This document shows positions 18,829-25,220 of a stretch of DNA of 64,000 bases, one piece after another. This DNA is from Massilia antarctica (GTDB lineage Bacteria; Pseudomonadota; Gammaproteobacteria; Burkholderiales; Burkholderiaceae_D), in NCBI RefSeq assembly GCF_015689335.1, contig NZ_CP065053.1:5518001-5582000 (forward strand). Direction: 5' to 3'. The first letter of the stretch is position 1; each line of letters starts with the position of its first letter. A program made the translations under genes and the position numbers. The notes under the pieces were generated by a model. It was given only the letters and a program-made list of their open reading frames with translations, ran no database searches and was not told where the DNA came from.

Positions 18829-19862
18829 GCCGCCTCCGCAAAAGCAGGTGCGTACACATCAGTCAGGCCGCTCGACAGGTGCGGGTGATCCAGGCTCAGG
18901 CCGGCCAGGCGGAAGCGTGCCTGGGCCGCTTCCATCAAGCCCGTGGCGGCGCCCGCGCCGGCGAGGACGAGCGCATCGGCGAGCAAGCGGCAGCGCGTCT
19001 GGCCGAAACTCTCGCCGTTGCCCGGATCGTCCGCACCGGACAAGCCAGGCAGGATGTCGCAGGCGAACAGCGGCGATCCTTCGCGTAGCCTGGATTGCCA
19101 CACGTCGGGCAGGTCCAGCATCAAGCGCAGCGCGGCCGGCAAGAAACGGCGCGGCACGTACACCACCAGCGCGTCGGTGCGGTCGTACTGGCGCGGATCG
19201 GTCGGCGTTTTCAGGCGAAACGGCAGTTGGTAACGGTTCAGGGTGGCCGTCAGCGTGCGCACCGCCCATGGCGCCTGGTCGGCATCGAGATGAAAGTACA
19301 GCCGCGCCAGGCGCGCCAGGTCATGGTCGCTCATCACGGTCTGCCCGAGCGCGTAATAGTAGCCGGGTTGCATCAGCAGCGATTCGTGCGCAAGCAGGAT
19401 TTGCGCGCAACCGCCGGGAGCGGCGCCGCTGCCGATGGCGCCGCTCGCATATTGGCCAGCCTGCACCAGGATGGCCGTGTCGCCTTTTTGGACGTGCACC
19501 GCACCGGAAGGTTCGGTTTTGTAGATGCGCCAGCCGGCATCCCAGCGCTCCACGCCCGCATTGGCGGCCGCCAGGGTCGCGGTGAAGGCCGCGTCGGGTT
19601 GTGGCGGCGCCAGAAAATTCGCCTGCGTCACCGGTCCGCCTTCGTACACCCGGGCGTAGGCGATCATGTAGAACACGGTGGCGAGCGCGCCGCGCAACGC
19701 GCGCTGTTGCGTGCTCAAGACGCACGCCGGATCGTCGCCGAGCGGCATGGCACCCAGGTTGGCGCTGTTGAACAGTTCACCGCCGCCGATACGGAACGAC
19801 GCATCGGAAAGCAGGTCCACATTGTCGAGCAAGAGCTTGAGGCGAGGCAGCGTGTGGTTCAT
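18825..19862 (-). CDS. HopA1-like protein, candidate lanthipeptide phospho-Ser/Thr lyase
   Basis: A 345-residue protein with the HopA1 effector family signature: VMSDHDLARLARLYFHLD, FRLKTPTDPRQYDRTDALVVYV and DILPGLSGADDPGNGESFGQTR near the C-terminus. HopA1-like proteins act as the lyase component in class V lanthipeptide synthetases (lexapeptide/pristinin type, from memory of that literature), removing phosphate to leave dehydrated residues. The ATG at 19862 overlaps the stop of the kinase gene by 4 bp; the open frame continues upstream but that part is antisense-like. Neither a type III secretion gene nor a secretion signal is nearby, so an effector role is unlikely here. Confidence 0.9.
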   Translation of the reverse strand: MNHTLPRLKLLLDNVDLLSDASFRIGGGELFNSANLGAMPLGDDPACVLSTQQRALRGALATVFYMIAYARVYEGGPVTQANFLAPPQPDAAFTATLAAANAGVERWDAGWRIYKTEPSGAVHVQKGDTAILVQAGQYASGAIGSGAAPGGCAQILLAHESLLMQPGYYYALGQTVMSDHDLARLARLYFHLDADQAPWAVRTLTATLNRYQLPFRLKTPTDPRQYDRTDALVVYVPRRFLPAALRLMLDLPDVWQSRLREGSPLFACDILPGLSGADDPGNGESFGQTRCRLLADALVLAGAGAATGLMEAAQARFRLAGLSLDHPHLSSGLTDVYAPAFAEAA

Positions 19863-21043
19863 GTCATGTTCTCCTGGACAGGAAGTTGCGCGGCGGCGAG
19901 GCGCCACGGCCGATCGGATGGGGTATTGCGCGCGTGGGAGGGGGCCAGCGGCTGCAAGCCGAGCATGTCGTGCAGCGCCCGCTCCGGCTGGGAGAAAAAA
20001 CAGGCGGCCAAAGACATCGCCGTGGCAGCCGCCGGCGTTATCCGGTCAAGGCGCTGGCTTAGTTCAAATGCCATCAGCACCAGGCGCGCGCCGGTGAGCA
20101 AGGCCAGTCGCCGCTGCGCCAGGACGGCGCCGTCCCCGAGCGGCCACGCTTCGCCGCTGTACGCGTGCCAGGCGCACACGGCGGCGCACTGCACGAAAGC
20201 AATCGGCACCGCGCCCGGAGGTTGCGGCGCGGGCCGGCTGTCGCCGCCCAGCGCGCCGCCAAGCAGCCAAATCTGGAGCAAGGCGGCCATCATGCCGGCG
20301 ACATCCCACAAGGGGTCGCCGACATTGCACAGCTCCCAATCGACGATATGGATTTGCCGTCCGCCATCGCTGCCAGGCGCGACCACGATGTTGTCCCACT
20401 TGAAGTCGCCGTGCATGAGGGCGGTGCGGCGCCAGTCGCGCCCGAGCGATGCCAGCGACGCCGACAACACCGGGCTGGAGCGGATTGCCGTCACCAACTC
20501 GCGCGACGCACCGTCCATGGTCGGCATGATCCGTTCGGCCTTCTCGCCGATTTCGACAACCCAGGGCGCTTCGCCCCCCAGGCAGGAGGCTACCCGCGCC
20601 AGGGAGCCGGCGCGCGCCGATTCCCTGTGGATGCGGCCCAGGGTCGCCGCGACGGCGCCGACCAGATCGCATGCGATGCCGGCCGGATGCAGCAGCACTT
20701 CGGCGATGCAGCGCGCCCCGGGAATGACTTCGTGCACCAGGACGTGGTGATGCGGGTCGTAGCGGAGCAGGCGCGGAATGACCGCCGCCAGGGTCGGCAG
20801 GCCAGCTTCCTCGATGGCCAGCTGTCCGGCGGCGGCCTCGCGCAACAGCGCAAGGCGGGTTTCTGGCACTACCACCGGGACCTGCTTCACAAACAGCGAG
20901 GGCCGCGAGCTGAGCATGACTCTGAAATTGCGATTGCGGCGGCCAATCTCGATGATGGACACATCGTGGTCGACGATGTCCGCCCCGGACGCGAGCCCGA
21001 CATCCGTGAGATAGGCAAGCAGGTTGGTGGCAGTTAAGAACAT
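19859..21043 (-). CDS. APH-fold kinase, candidate precursor Ser/Thr kinase of the lanthipeptide synthetase
   Basis: A 394-residue protein of the aminoglycoside phosphotransferase/choline kinase fold. An N-lobe Lys is at LFVKQV (Lys53), the catalytic loop is MHGDFKWDNIVV (Asp213, Asn218) and the metal-binding Asp is in HIVDWE (Asp235). In class V lanthipeptide loci an APH-like kinase phosphorylates precursor Ser/Thr before HopA1-like elimination. Its ATG (21043) is 16 bp after the repeat-precursor stop, and its stop overlaps the HopA1-like start. The open frame extends 36 codons upstream into the precursor gene, but the chosen start gives a normal domain boundary. An antibiotic resistance role is unlikely in this context. 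Confidence 0.9.
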   Translation of the reverse strand: MFLTATNLLAYLTDVGLASGADIVDHDVSIIEIGRRNRNFRVMLSSRPSLFVKQVPVVVPETRLALLREAAAGQLAIEEAGLPTLAAVIPRLLRYDPHHHVLVHEVIPGARCIAEVLLHPAGIACDLVGAVAATLGRIHRESARAGSLARVASCLGGEAPWVVEIGEKAERIMPTMDGASRELVTAIRSSPVLSASLASLGRDWRRTALMHGDFKWDNIVVAPGSDGGRQIHIVDWELCNVGDPLWDVAGMMAALLQIWLLGGALGGDSRPAPQPPGAVPIAFVQCAAVCAWHAYSGEAWPLGDGAVLAQRRLALLTGARLVLMAFELSQRLDRITPAAATAMSLAACFFSQPERALHDMLGLQPLAPSHARNTPSDRPWRLAAAQLPVQENMT

Positions 21044-21059
21044 GATCGTCTGCCCCGCC

Positions 21060-22211
21060 TTATTGACCGCACAACGGTGTGCACAGCGAGAAGACCGTGA
21101 TCTGGCAACTGATCGGCCCCAGCGTCGCCAGCGGCTCCATAGCGGTGCCACCCTGCGGGGTGGCCGCCGCGCCTGCGCCTTGCTGGCCGCACATCGGCGT
21201 GACGGTGAAGTACGGATGCTGGGCTTGAACCGCCTGCGTCTGACCAGCGGGCGGACAAATCGACAGGAGCGTGCAACCGATCGGCGAGATCGTGTTCACG
21301 GTGTACGCTGCCTGGGCCGCGCCCTGCCCCTGCGCCTGCGCAGCGGGCTGACAAACCAGCGGGAGCGTGCAACCGATCGGCGAGATCGTGTTGATGGTGT
21401 ATGCGGTCTGGGCCGCTCCCTGCCCCTGTGCTTGCGCGGCGGGTGGACAAACCAGCGGGATCGTGCAACCGATCGGCGAGATCGTGTTGATGGTGTATGC
21501 GGTCTGGGCCGCTCCCTGTCCCTGTGCTTGCGCAGCGGGCGGACAAATCGACAGGACCGTGCAGCCGATCGGCGAGATCGTATTGACGGTGTATGCGGCC
21601 TGGGCCGCTCCCTGCCCCTGTGCTTGCGCAGCGGGCGGACAAACCAATGGGATCGTGCAGCCGATCGGCGAGATCGTGTTCACGGTGTATGCGGCCTGGG
21701 CCGTTCCCTGCCCCTGTGCTGGCGCAGCTGGCTGACAAATCAACGGGAGCGTGCAACCGATCGGCGAGATCGTGGCGATGGTGTACGCAGCCTGGGCCGC
21801 TCCCTGCCCCTGCACCTGCGCAGCGGGCGGACAAATCGACAGGAGCGTGCAGCCGATCGGCGAGATCGTGTTGATGGTGTATGCGGTCTGGGCCGCTCCC
21901 TGCCCCTGTGCTTGCGCAGCGGGCGGACAAATTGACAGGACCGTGCAACCGATTGGCGAGATCGTATTGACAGTGTATGCGGCCTGGGCCGCTCCCTGCC
22001 CCTGCAATTGCTCAGCTCCGTGGCCTTGCCCCGCCGGGTATTGTGCGGCTGCCTGGCCGCACAATGGCGTCCAGGTAAATCCCTGGGGGGCGCCGCCCGC
22101 CGCCTGTGGTGCGGGCAGCGCCCCTTGCGCTTGCGCACTGCAATACACATTGTAGGCGTGGAAACAAAGTGTCGACAGGGTGTGCGGGATAACCATGTGT
22201 TGCGTGTTCAT
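21060..22211 (-). CDS. Multicore lanthipeptide precursor-like protein with eight tandem repeats
   Basis: A 383-residue protein with eight consecutive 32-residue repeats (residues 70-325). Each repeat has a Gln/Gly/Ala linker (QGQGAAQAA) and a segment YTVNTISPIGC followed by CTVLSIC-type ends, giving two Cys, three to four Thr and one to two Ser per unit. Flanking regions carry related Cys elements: STLC and YC at 13-24, TWTPLCGQ near 46-53, TVTPMCGQ at 336-343 and SLCTPLCGQ at the C-terminus (375-383). In total I count 23 Cys. ATG at 22211 has AAAGGAAC eight bases upstream. The first ten residues are the only candidate for a leader; there is no GG site and no signal peptide. The gene heads an operon with a kinase, HopA1-like lyase and LanC, so the repeats are best read as lanthipeptide cores. 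A structural protein stapled by thioethers but never cut is the main alternative. Confidence 0.9.
   Translation of the reverse strand: MNTQHMVIPHTLSTLCFHAYNVYCSAQAQGALPAPQAAGGAPQGFTWTPLCGQAAAQYPAGQGHGAEQLQGQGAAQAAYTVNTISPIGCTVLSICPPAAQAQGQGAAQTAYTINTISPIGCTLLSICPPAAQVQGQGAAQAAYTIATISPIGCTLPLICQPAAPAQGQGTAQAAYTVNTISPIGCTIPLVCPPAAQAQGQGAAQAAYTVNTISPIGCTVLSICPPAAQAQGQGAAQTAYTINTISPIGCTIPLVCPPAAQAQGQGAAQTAYTINTISPIGCTLPLVCQPAAQAQGQGAAQAAYTVNTISPIGCTLLSICPPAGQTQAVQAQHPYFTVTPMCGQQGAGAAATPQGGTAMEPLATLGPISCQITVFSLCTPLCGQ
21237..22004 (-). repeat. Eight 96-bp tandem repeats encoding the core peptides
   Basis: The marker CGATCGGCGAG (CGATTGGCGAG in the last copy) recurs on the plus strand at 21278, 21374, 21470, 21566, 21662, 21758, 21854 and 21950, an exact 96-bp period with no indels. 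Differences are point changes, mostly between the two Cys codons. Because 96 is a multiple of three, several frames on both strands stay open across the array; only the minus-strand frame of the precursor continues into unique sequence with a ribosome binding site. Confidence 0.98.
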
Positions 22212-22338
22212 GATCGAGTTCCTTTATGAAAAATGCCTGCGTTTCGATGAGGTGGCGACCTGCGCGCGGTGCAAGCAGACACGGATAGCCGTGGTTCCTG
22301 TCGCCGATTGCGGATCATTCGTTCCGCCCTCTTCTTTC

Positions 22339-22354
22339 AGCAAGCCCCATGCCA
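22339..22354 (-). promoter_or_regulatory. Sigma-54 promoter of the repeat-precursor operon
   Basis: On the minus strand TGGCATGGGGCTTGCT matches the consensus TGGCACGNNNNTTGCW at every fixed base except one (T for C). Transcription should start near 22328, leaving a leader of about 117 nt before the precursor ATG at 22211. Two TTGRCATGY sites lie 70-115 bp upstream, where enhancer sites are expected. Confidence 0.85.
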
Positions 22355-22417
22355 GTCCAATGGCGTCCCTGACAGGCGCGCGCCAGGATCAACAGCGCGC
22401 TTCTCCAGCGGTGAGGT

Positions 22418-22457
22418 ATGTCAATTGACATGCTTGTGGCTGCATCAATTGGCATGC
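22418..22457. promoter_or_regulatory. Paired upstream activator-type sites
   Basis: TTGACATGC at 22425-22433 and TTGGCATGC at 22449-22457 are 24 bp apart. The first is embedded in a perfect 14-bp palindrome, ATGTCAATTGACAT (22418-22431). The same motif is found twice upstream of the second sigma-54 promoter (25109, 25143). They are candidate binding sites for the activator encoded at 25221. Confidence 0.65.
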
Positions 22458-22706
22458 AAATGGCGGCGCGCCGTGATCGCCCCACCTGGCTGCAACGGCA
22501 ACCATGCCGTGCCGGCGCCCGTCTGGAGCGACGCAGCCGGCGCGACACTGCCGCGCACTGGCCAATACGGGAAAGCAGCGGTCGGTAAGCAGGGGCGGCG
22601 ATGAACGCAAGCGCACCCGCGCGCTTTCGCGAGGGCGCAAGCGCGGGCTGGCAATGGGGGGAGGTGGAACTGCGAGTGAGGCAGGAGGCGTGAGGCGGGG
22701 GCCGTG
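22458..22706. other. Intergenic region downstream of the radical SAM gene
   Basis: No gene seen. It holds a GC-rich inverted repeat (CCCGCGC at 22616-22622, GCGCGGG at 22641-22647) 60 to 91 bp beyond the radical SAM stop. There is no T-run, so termination is possible but not certain. Together with the sigma-54 promoter further on, it separates the two minus-strand operons. Confidence 0.45.
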
Positions 22707-23762
22707 CTAACAGCGGGCGGCGGGGTCGTCAGCGTCGATCAGGCAGCCGGCGGCATCGAACAGGAGCTTCATCGATCCCGCCTCAAGTGCATGCTCGAGC
22801 GTCGCGACGTTGGCGGCGCTGGTCATCAGTTCCGTACAAAGCGCGCAGATATCGTTCTTGGGATACATGGCGGGCAGCCGGGCACGCTGCGACGGCGTCA
22901 GTCCACCCGCCAGAACGGCTGGTCCCAGCCTGCGCATCGCCTGCAACAGCTTGCGTTCCCGGCCATTCCGGAGCAAGCGTGCCAGCGGCGCGCTTGCCAC
23001 GTCCCCCAAATCGAGGGGACTGCCCTGACATGTGCGGGCCGTCGTCGTATTGCAGCAGGCGTGCAGTCGGCCATTCTCAAGCAGAGTCGGCCTGTTCAGC
23101 AAGTCGCAACGGCCCGGAGGCAACTCCGGGCTCATGAACTGGACAACTTCCGCCAGCGGCTGCGCGCGCGCCGTCGGCCCCAGTACCTGATAGAGATGCC
23201 TCACCTGCGGCCGGATGCCGGCGGCGCGCAAGTCCTCGTCGAATTGCTCGCTCCAGGCGCTGGGTCGGCCCCCGGGCGTGGTGGACACCACGCTCACCAG
23301 CAGGTCGCAGGCCAGCGCTGCCTGTGCCGCCACGATGAGCTTACCTGGCGACAGGTACTCGGCATGGTAGACGTCCGTACTCAAGATCAGTTCGGTGATC
23401 CCGGGCATCGATTCGAGCAAACTTGTCGCGCGTTCCAGGGAGCTTCCCCAAAACCCGTTGCTGTTGATCGCCATGAGAACGCCCTTTTCCCGGGCCAGCG
23501 CCGCCAGCTTGCGCAAGTCTTCGCGCCGCAGGAACGGTTCGCCGCCGCTGACGTGGATGCCTTGGATGCCAGCCTCGTCGATCCCCTGGCGCAAGCGCGA
23601 CATGGTGTCGCGGTCCAGGTTCAGGAACGATGCCTCGGACGGACTGCTGCCGGTGCTGCAATGGCGGCATCGCAGGTTGCAGCGGTTGGTGAGGTAAATC
23701 GATAGCAAGCCATGTTCAAGCTCATACAGACTGGTCGCGAACCCCTGCGTGGCGGCACTCAT
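22707..23762 (-). CDS. Radical SAM protein with SPASM-like Cys-rich C-terminus
   Basis: A 351-residue radical SAM enzyme. The cluster motif is CNLRCRHC (Cys28, 32, 35), followed by GGEPFLRREDL for SAM binding. The C-terminal third has PPGRCDLL, LHACCNTTTARTC and NDICALC, a Cys set like SPASM/twitch domains that hold auxiliary Fe-S clusters and act on peptides. The ATG at 23762 overlaps the stop of the diiron-protein gene by 4 bp; two earlier in-frame Met codons would lie inside that gene. With a small precursor-like gene at the head of the operon, peptide modification is the natural role, but the reaction (thioether, C-C link, epimerisation) cannot be read from sequence. Confidence 0.9.
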   Translation of the reverse strand: MSAATQGFATSLYELEHGLLSIYLTNRCNLRCRHCSTGSSPSEASFLNLDRDTMSRLRQGIDEAGIQGIHVSGGEPFLRREDLRKLAALAREKGVLMAINSNGFWGSSLERATSLLESMPGITELILSTDVYHAEYLSPGKLIVAAQAALACDLLVSVVSTTPGGRPSAWSEQFDEDLRAAGIRPQVRHLYQVLGPTARAQPLAEVVQFMSPELPPGRCDLLNRPTLLENGRLHACCNTTTARTCQGSPLDLGDVASAPLARLLRNGRERKLLQAMRRLGPAVLAGGLTPSQRARLPAMYPKNDICALCTELMTSAANVATLEHALEAGSMKLLFDAAGCLIDADDPAARC

Positions 23763-24472
23763 GGCCGCAGCCCCCATCCTTGTTTCAGCGCATGCCATGC
23801 GTCACCGGCGAGCTGCGCCGTTTGCATTGCGCTTTGGCCGATCAGGGCCAGCTCGCTGTCCGGGAGCGGCAGGCTGTCGATGAAACAGTCGAGTTCGCGC
23901 CAATGCCGGGGATCGGCGCCGGCATGCAGCACAAGGCAGCAAAATGCCGCCGGCGGCAAGCCGGTCGCCGTTTTCCAGAAGTCGAGCGCTTGCGCCGTCG
24001 GAGGCGTTCCCTCCAGAAAAGCGATGTAGCCCAACAGGGCAAACGGCGAATGATGAAGTATCCAGTAGTACTGAGCCCCGACCATCCGCGTCACGGCCGG
24101 CCCGGGCGGCAGCGACAGCACTTGCTCGCGGCTCAAGCCGGTGGTGATCAAATCGTCCATGAGCAGCTCGGCGTGGCCCGCTTCTTCCTCGATATGCCGG
24201 GCCAGATAGGCGCGCAAGCGCAGCTCCACCGGCCTGTCGATGGAACAGCGCTCGATGGCGCAAGCCATCAATGGGATGCTGGCCCGGATCGTTTGATGCA
24301 GATAGCAGAGGTAATCCCGGTAGTGCGCGATGCCGACCTGGTCGTCCCGGTCGAGGGGTGTGTCTGCCTTGCATAAATGTATCTTCCGGCGCAGTTGCGA
24401 GCTGGCCGATGGTACTTCTTGACCCTCAATCCGGTCCTTCGTGTGACGCCCGGCTGTGCAAATGGCAGGCAT
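23759..24472 (-). CDS. Haem-oxygenase-like diiron oxidase family protein
   Basis: A 237-residue helical protein of the iron-containing redox (HO-like diiron oxidase) family. Likely metal ligands are visible in order: HIEEEAGHAELLMDD (Glu96, His100), FLEG (Glu154) and LHAGADPRHWRELD (His183, Asp187, His190). This ligand set is typical of oxygen-dependent enzymes such as UndA, BesC and SznF, which oxidise amino acids or fatty acids; a role on a peptide side chain would be new or rare. ATG 24472 is preceded by GGGGGAAG; an upstream GTG at 24547 is less likely. It is translationally coupled to the radical SAM gene. Confidence 0.85.
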   Translation of the reverse strand: MPAICTAGRHTKDRIEGQEVPSASSQLRRKIHLCKADTPLDRDDQVGIAHYRDYLCYLHQTIRASIPLMACAIERCSIDRPVELRLRAYLARHIEEEAGHAELLMDDLITTGLSREQVLSLPPGPAVTRMVGAQYYWILHHSPFALLGYIAFLEGTPPTAQALDFWKTATGLPPAAFCCLVLHAGADPRHWRELDCFIDSLPLPDSELALIGQSAMQTAQLAGDAWHALKQGWGLRP

Positions 24473-24505
24473 GATGGCTTCCCCCAACGTGATCGTGCGT
24501 TCGTG

Positions 24506-24594
24506 CCGGACATCGGAACACAATGTCCGGTTGCGCTCTGGCAGCACCCGAGCCGGCGAATCGGCGGGCGACGGGCGGTGGACTTGCCCGTCGC
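24506..24594 (-). other. Two hairpins between the small gene and the diiron-protein gene
   Basis: A perfect 9-bp inverted repeat (GCGACGGGC at 24568-24576, GCCCGTCGC at 24586-24594) and a perfect 8-bp one (CCGGACAT at 24506-24513, ATGTCCGG at 24523-24530) fill most of the 140-bp gap after the 123-aa gene. Neither has a T-run. They may stabilise the upstream message or attenuate transcription so that the putative precursor is made in excess over the enzymes. Confidence 0.55.
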
Positions 24595-24612
24595 TTGTCC
24601 GAAGCGCCAGCT

Positions 24613-24984
24613 TCAGAAAATGCAGCCGCCAACGCCTTTCGACAGGCCGCGCGCTGCCGCTTCCCGCTGAATTGCGGCAAGCACCTGCAGTTCATTGTCC
24701 GACAGACCGGCAACGAAGGATTGTTCAGCCGGCGGCACGCTCAAGCCAAATTTGGCCAGGCGCTCACCACTACCCGCGTCGCCACCGGCGACATCGGCAG
24801 CGCTGCCGCTGCAGACCGCATCGGCAGCGGCAATGAGCGCGGCGATCGCGGTTTTCAGGGTGGGGTTGCTGATCCCCGCTTGCACGCCCGTTAGCAAACC
24901 TTTGGCGATCGGCCAAATCGAACAGAAACTCATTCCCTCAACGGCGTCCGAGGTCGCGACGGCGATAGCATTATTGGTAGCCAT
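24613..24984 (-). CDS. Small protein, possible RiPP precursor
   Basis: A 123-residue protein with no family that I recognise, first in an operon with a diiron oxidase-like protein and a radical SAM enzyme. ATG 24984 has AAGGA seven to eight bases upstream and the gene has its own sigma-54 promoter. The sequence is Ala/Gly-rich with only three Cys (21, 58, 121). A segment LSDNELQVLAAIQ (about 94-106) resembles the acidic helical recognition part of Nif11-type and similar leaders, and the protein ends in SKGVGGCIF, which could be a short core. The N-terminal part ATSDAVEGMSFCSIWPIAKG is another candidate. It could equally be a small partner protein. Confidence 0.7.
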   Translation of the reverse strand: MATNNAIAVATSDAVEGMSFCSIWPIAKGLLTGVQAGISNPTLKTAIAALIAAADAVCSGSAADVAGGDAGSGERLAKFGLSVPPAEQSFVAGLSDNELQVLAAIQREAAARGLSKGVGGCIF

Positions 24985-25044
24985 GATGATCCTTTCAAAG
25001 TGGTGGGGTGGATATAGCGAACCGTCTCGCTACCACCCTGTCAC

Positions 25045-25060
25045 AGCAAAAGCCATGCCA
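25045..25060 (-). promoter_or_regulatory. Sigma-54 promoter of the radical SAM operon
   Basis: On the minus strand TGGCATGGCTTTTGCT matches TGGCACGNNNNTTGCW with the same single deviation (T for C) as the promoter at 22339. The start site should be near 25034, about 50 nt before the ATG at 24984. Activator-type sites lie 50-95 bp upstream. Confidence 0.85.
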
Positions 25061-25108
25061 TCGAGCGCCAAGGGCCAGCCCCCCGCTTCGAGGCCGCAGC
25101 CCATGGCG

Positions 25109-25154
25109 TTGGCATGTCAACGCCGTTTCTGTTAGCCACGTATTGGCATGCAAA
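25109..25154. promoter_or_regulatory. Paired upstream activator-type sites in the divergent region
   Basis: TTGGCATGTCAA (25109-25120), a near-perfect dyad of the form TTGRCATGYCAA, and TTGGCATGCAAA (25143-25154) are 34 bp apart. They sit between the sigma-54 promoter on the minus strand and the activator gene starting at 25221 on the plus strand, so they could serve both the operon and autoregulation. Confidence 0.65.
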
Positions 25155-25220
25155 CCAGCCACGGCAGCGTGTAGAGTACCGGTTGATGCAGGGTTTTCTT
25201 TCCTACGCGAAGGGTGTTCC

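Noticed and set aside
18825..19862. HopA1-like protein as a type III effector
   Set aside because: There is no secretion apparatus or effector signal nearby and it is coupled to LanC and an APH-fold kinase.
19859..21043. APH-fold kinase as an aminoglycoside resistance gene
   Set aside because: It is the middle gene of the lanthipeptide operon and coupled to the HopA1-like gene; the resistance reading rests on fold alone.
21024..21948. Long open frames on both strands across the 96-bp array, besides the precursor frame
   Set aside because: The period is a multiple of three, so frames stay open by chance. They lack a ribosome binding site and do not extend sensibly into unique sequence; the frame of the precursor has AAAGGAAC, a sigma-54 promoter and Cys/Ser/Thr patterns that match the enzymes downstream.
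21237..22004. CRISPR array
   Set aside because: The units are contiguous 96-bp coding repeats without spacers, and there are no cas genes.
21060..22211. Collagen-, elastin- or amyloid-like structural repeat protein without modification
   Set aside because: The neighbours encode a complete lanthionine synthetase and each repeat has the Thr/Ser-Cys spacing for rings. A structural role after modification is still possible and is kept as an alternative.
22450..22465. Sigma-54-like sequence TGGCATGCAAATGGCG on the plus strand
   Set aside because: GG and GC spacing fits, but the -12 box is poor and no plus-strand gene follows for 2.5 kb; it is part of the enhancer-type site.
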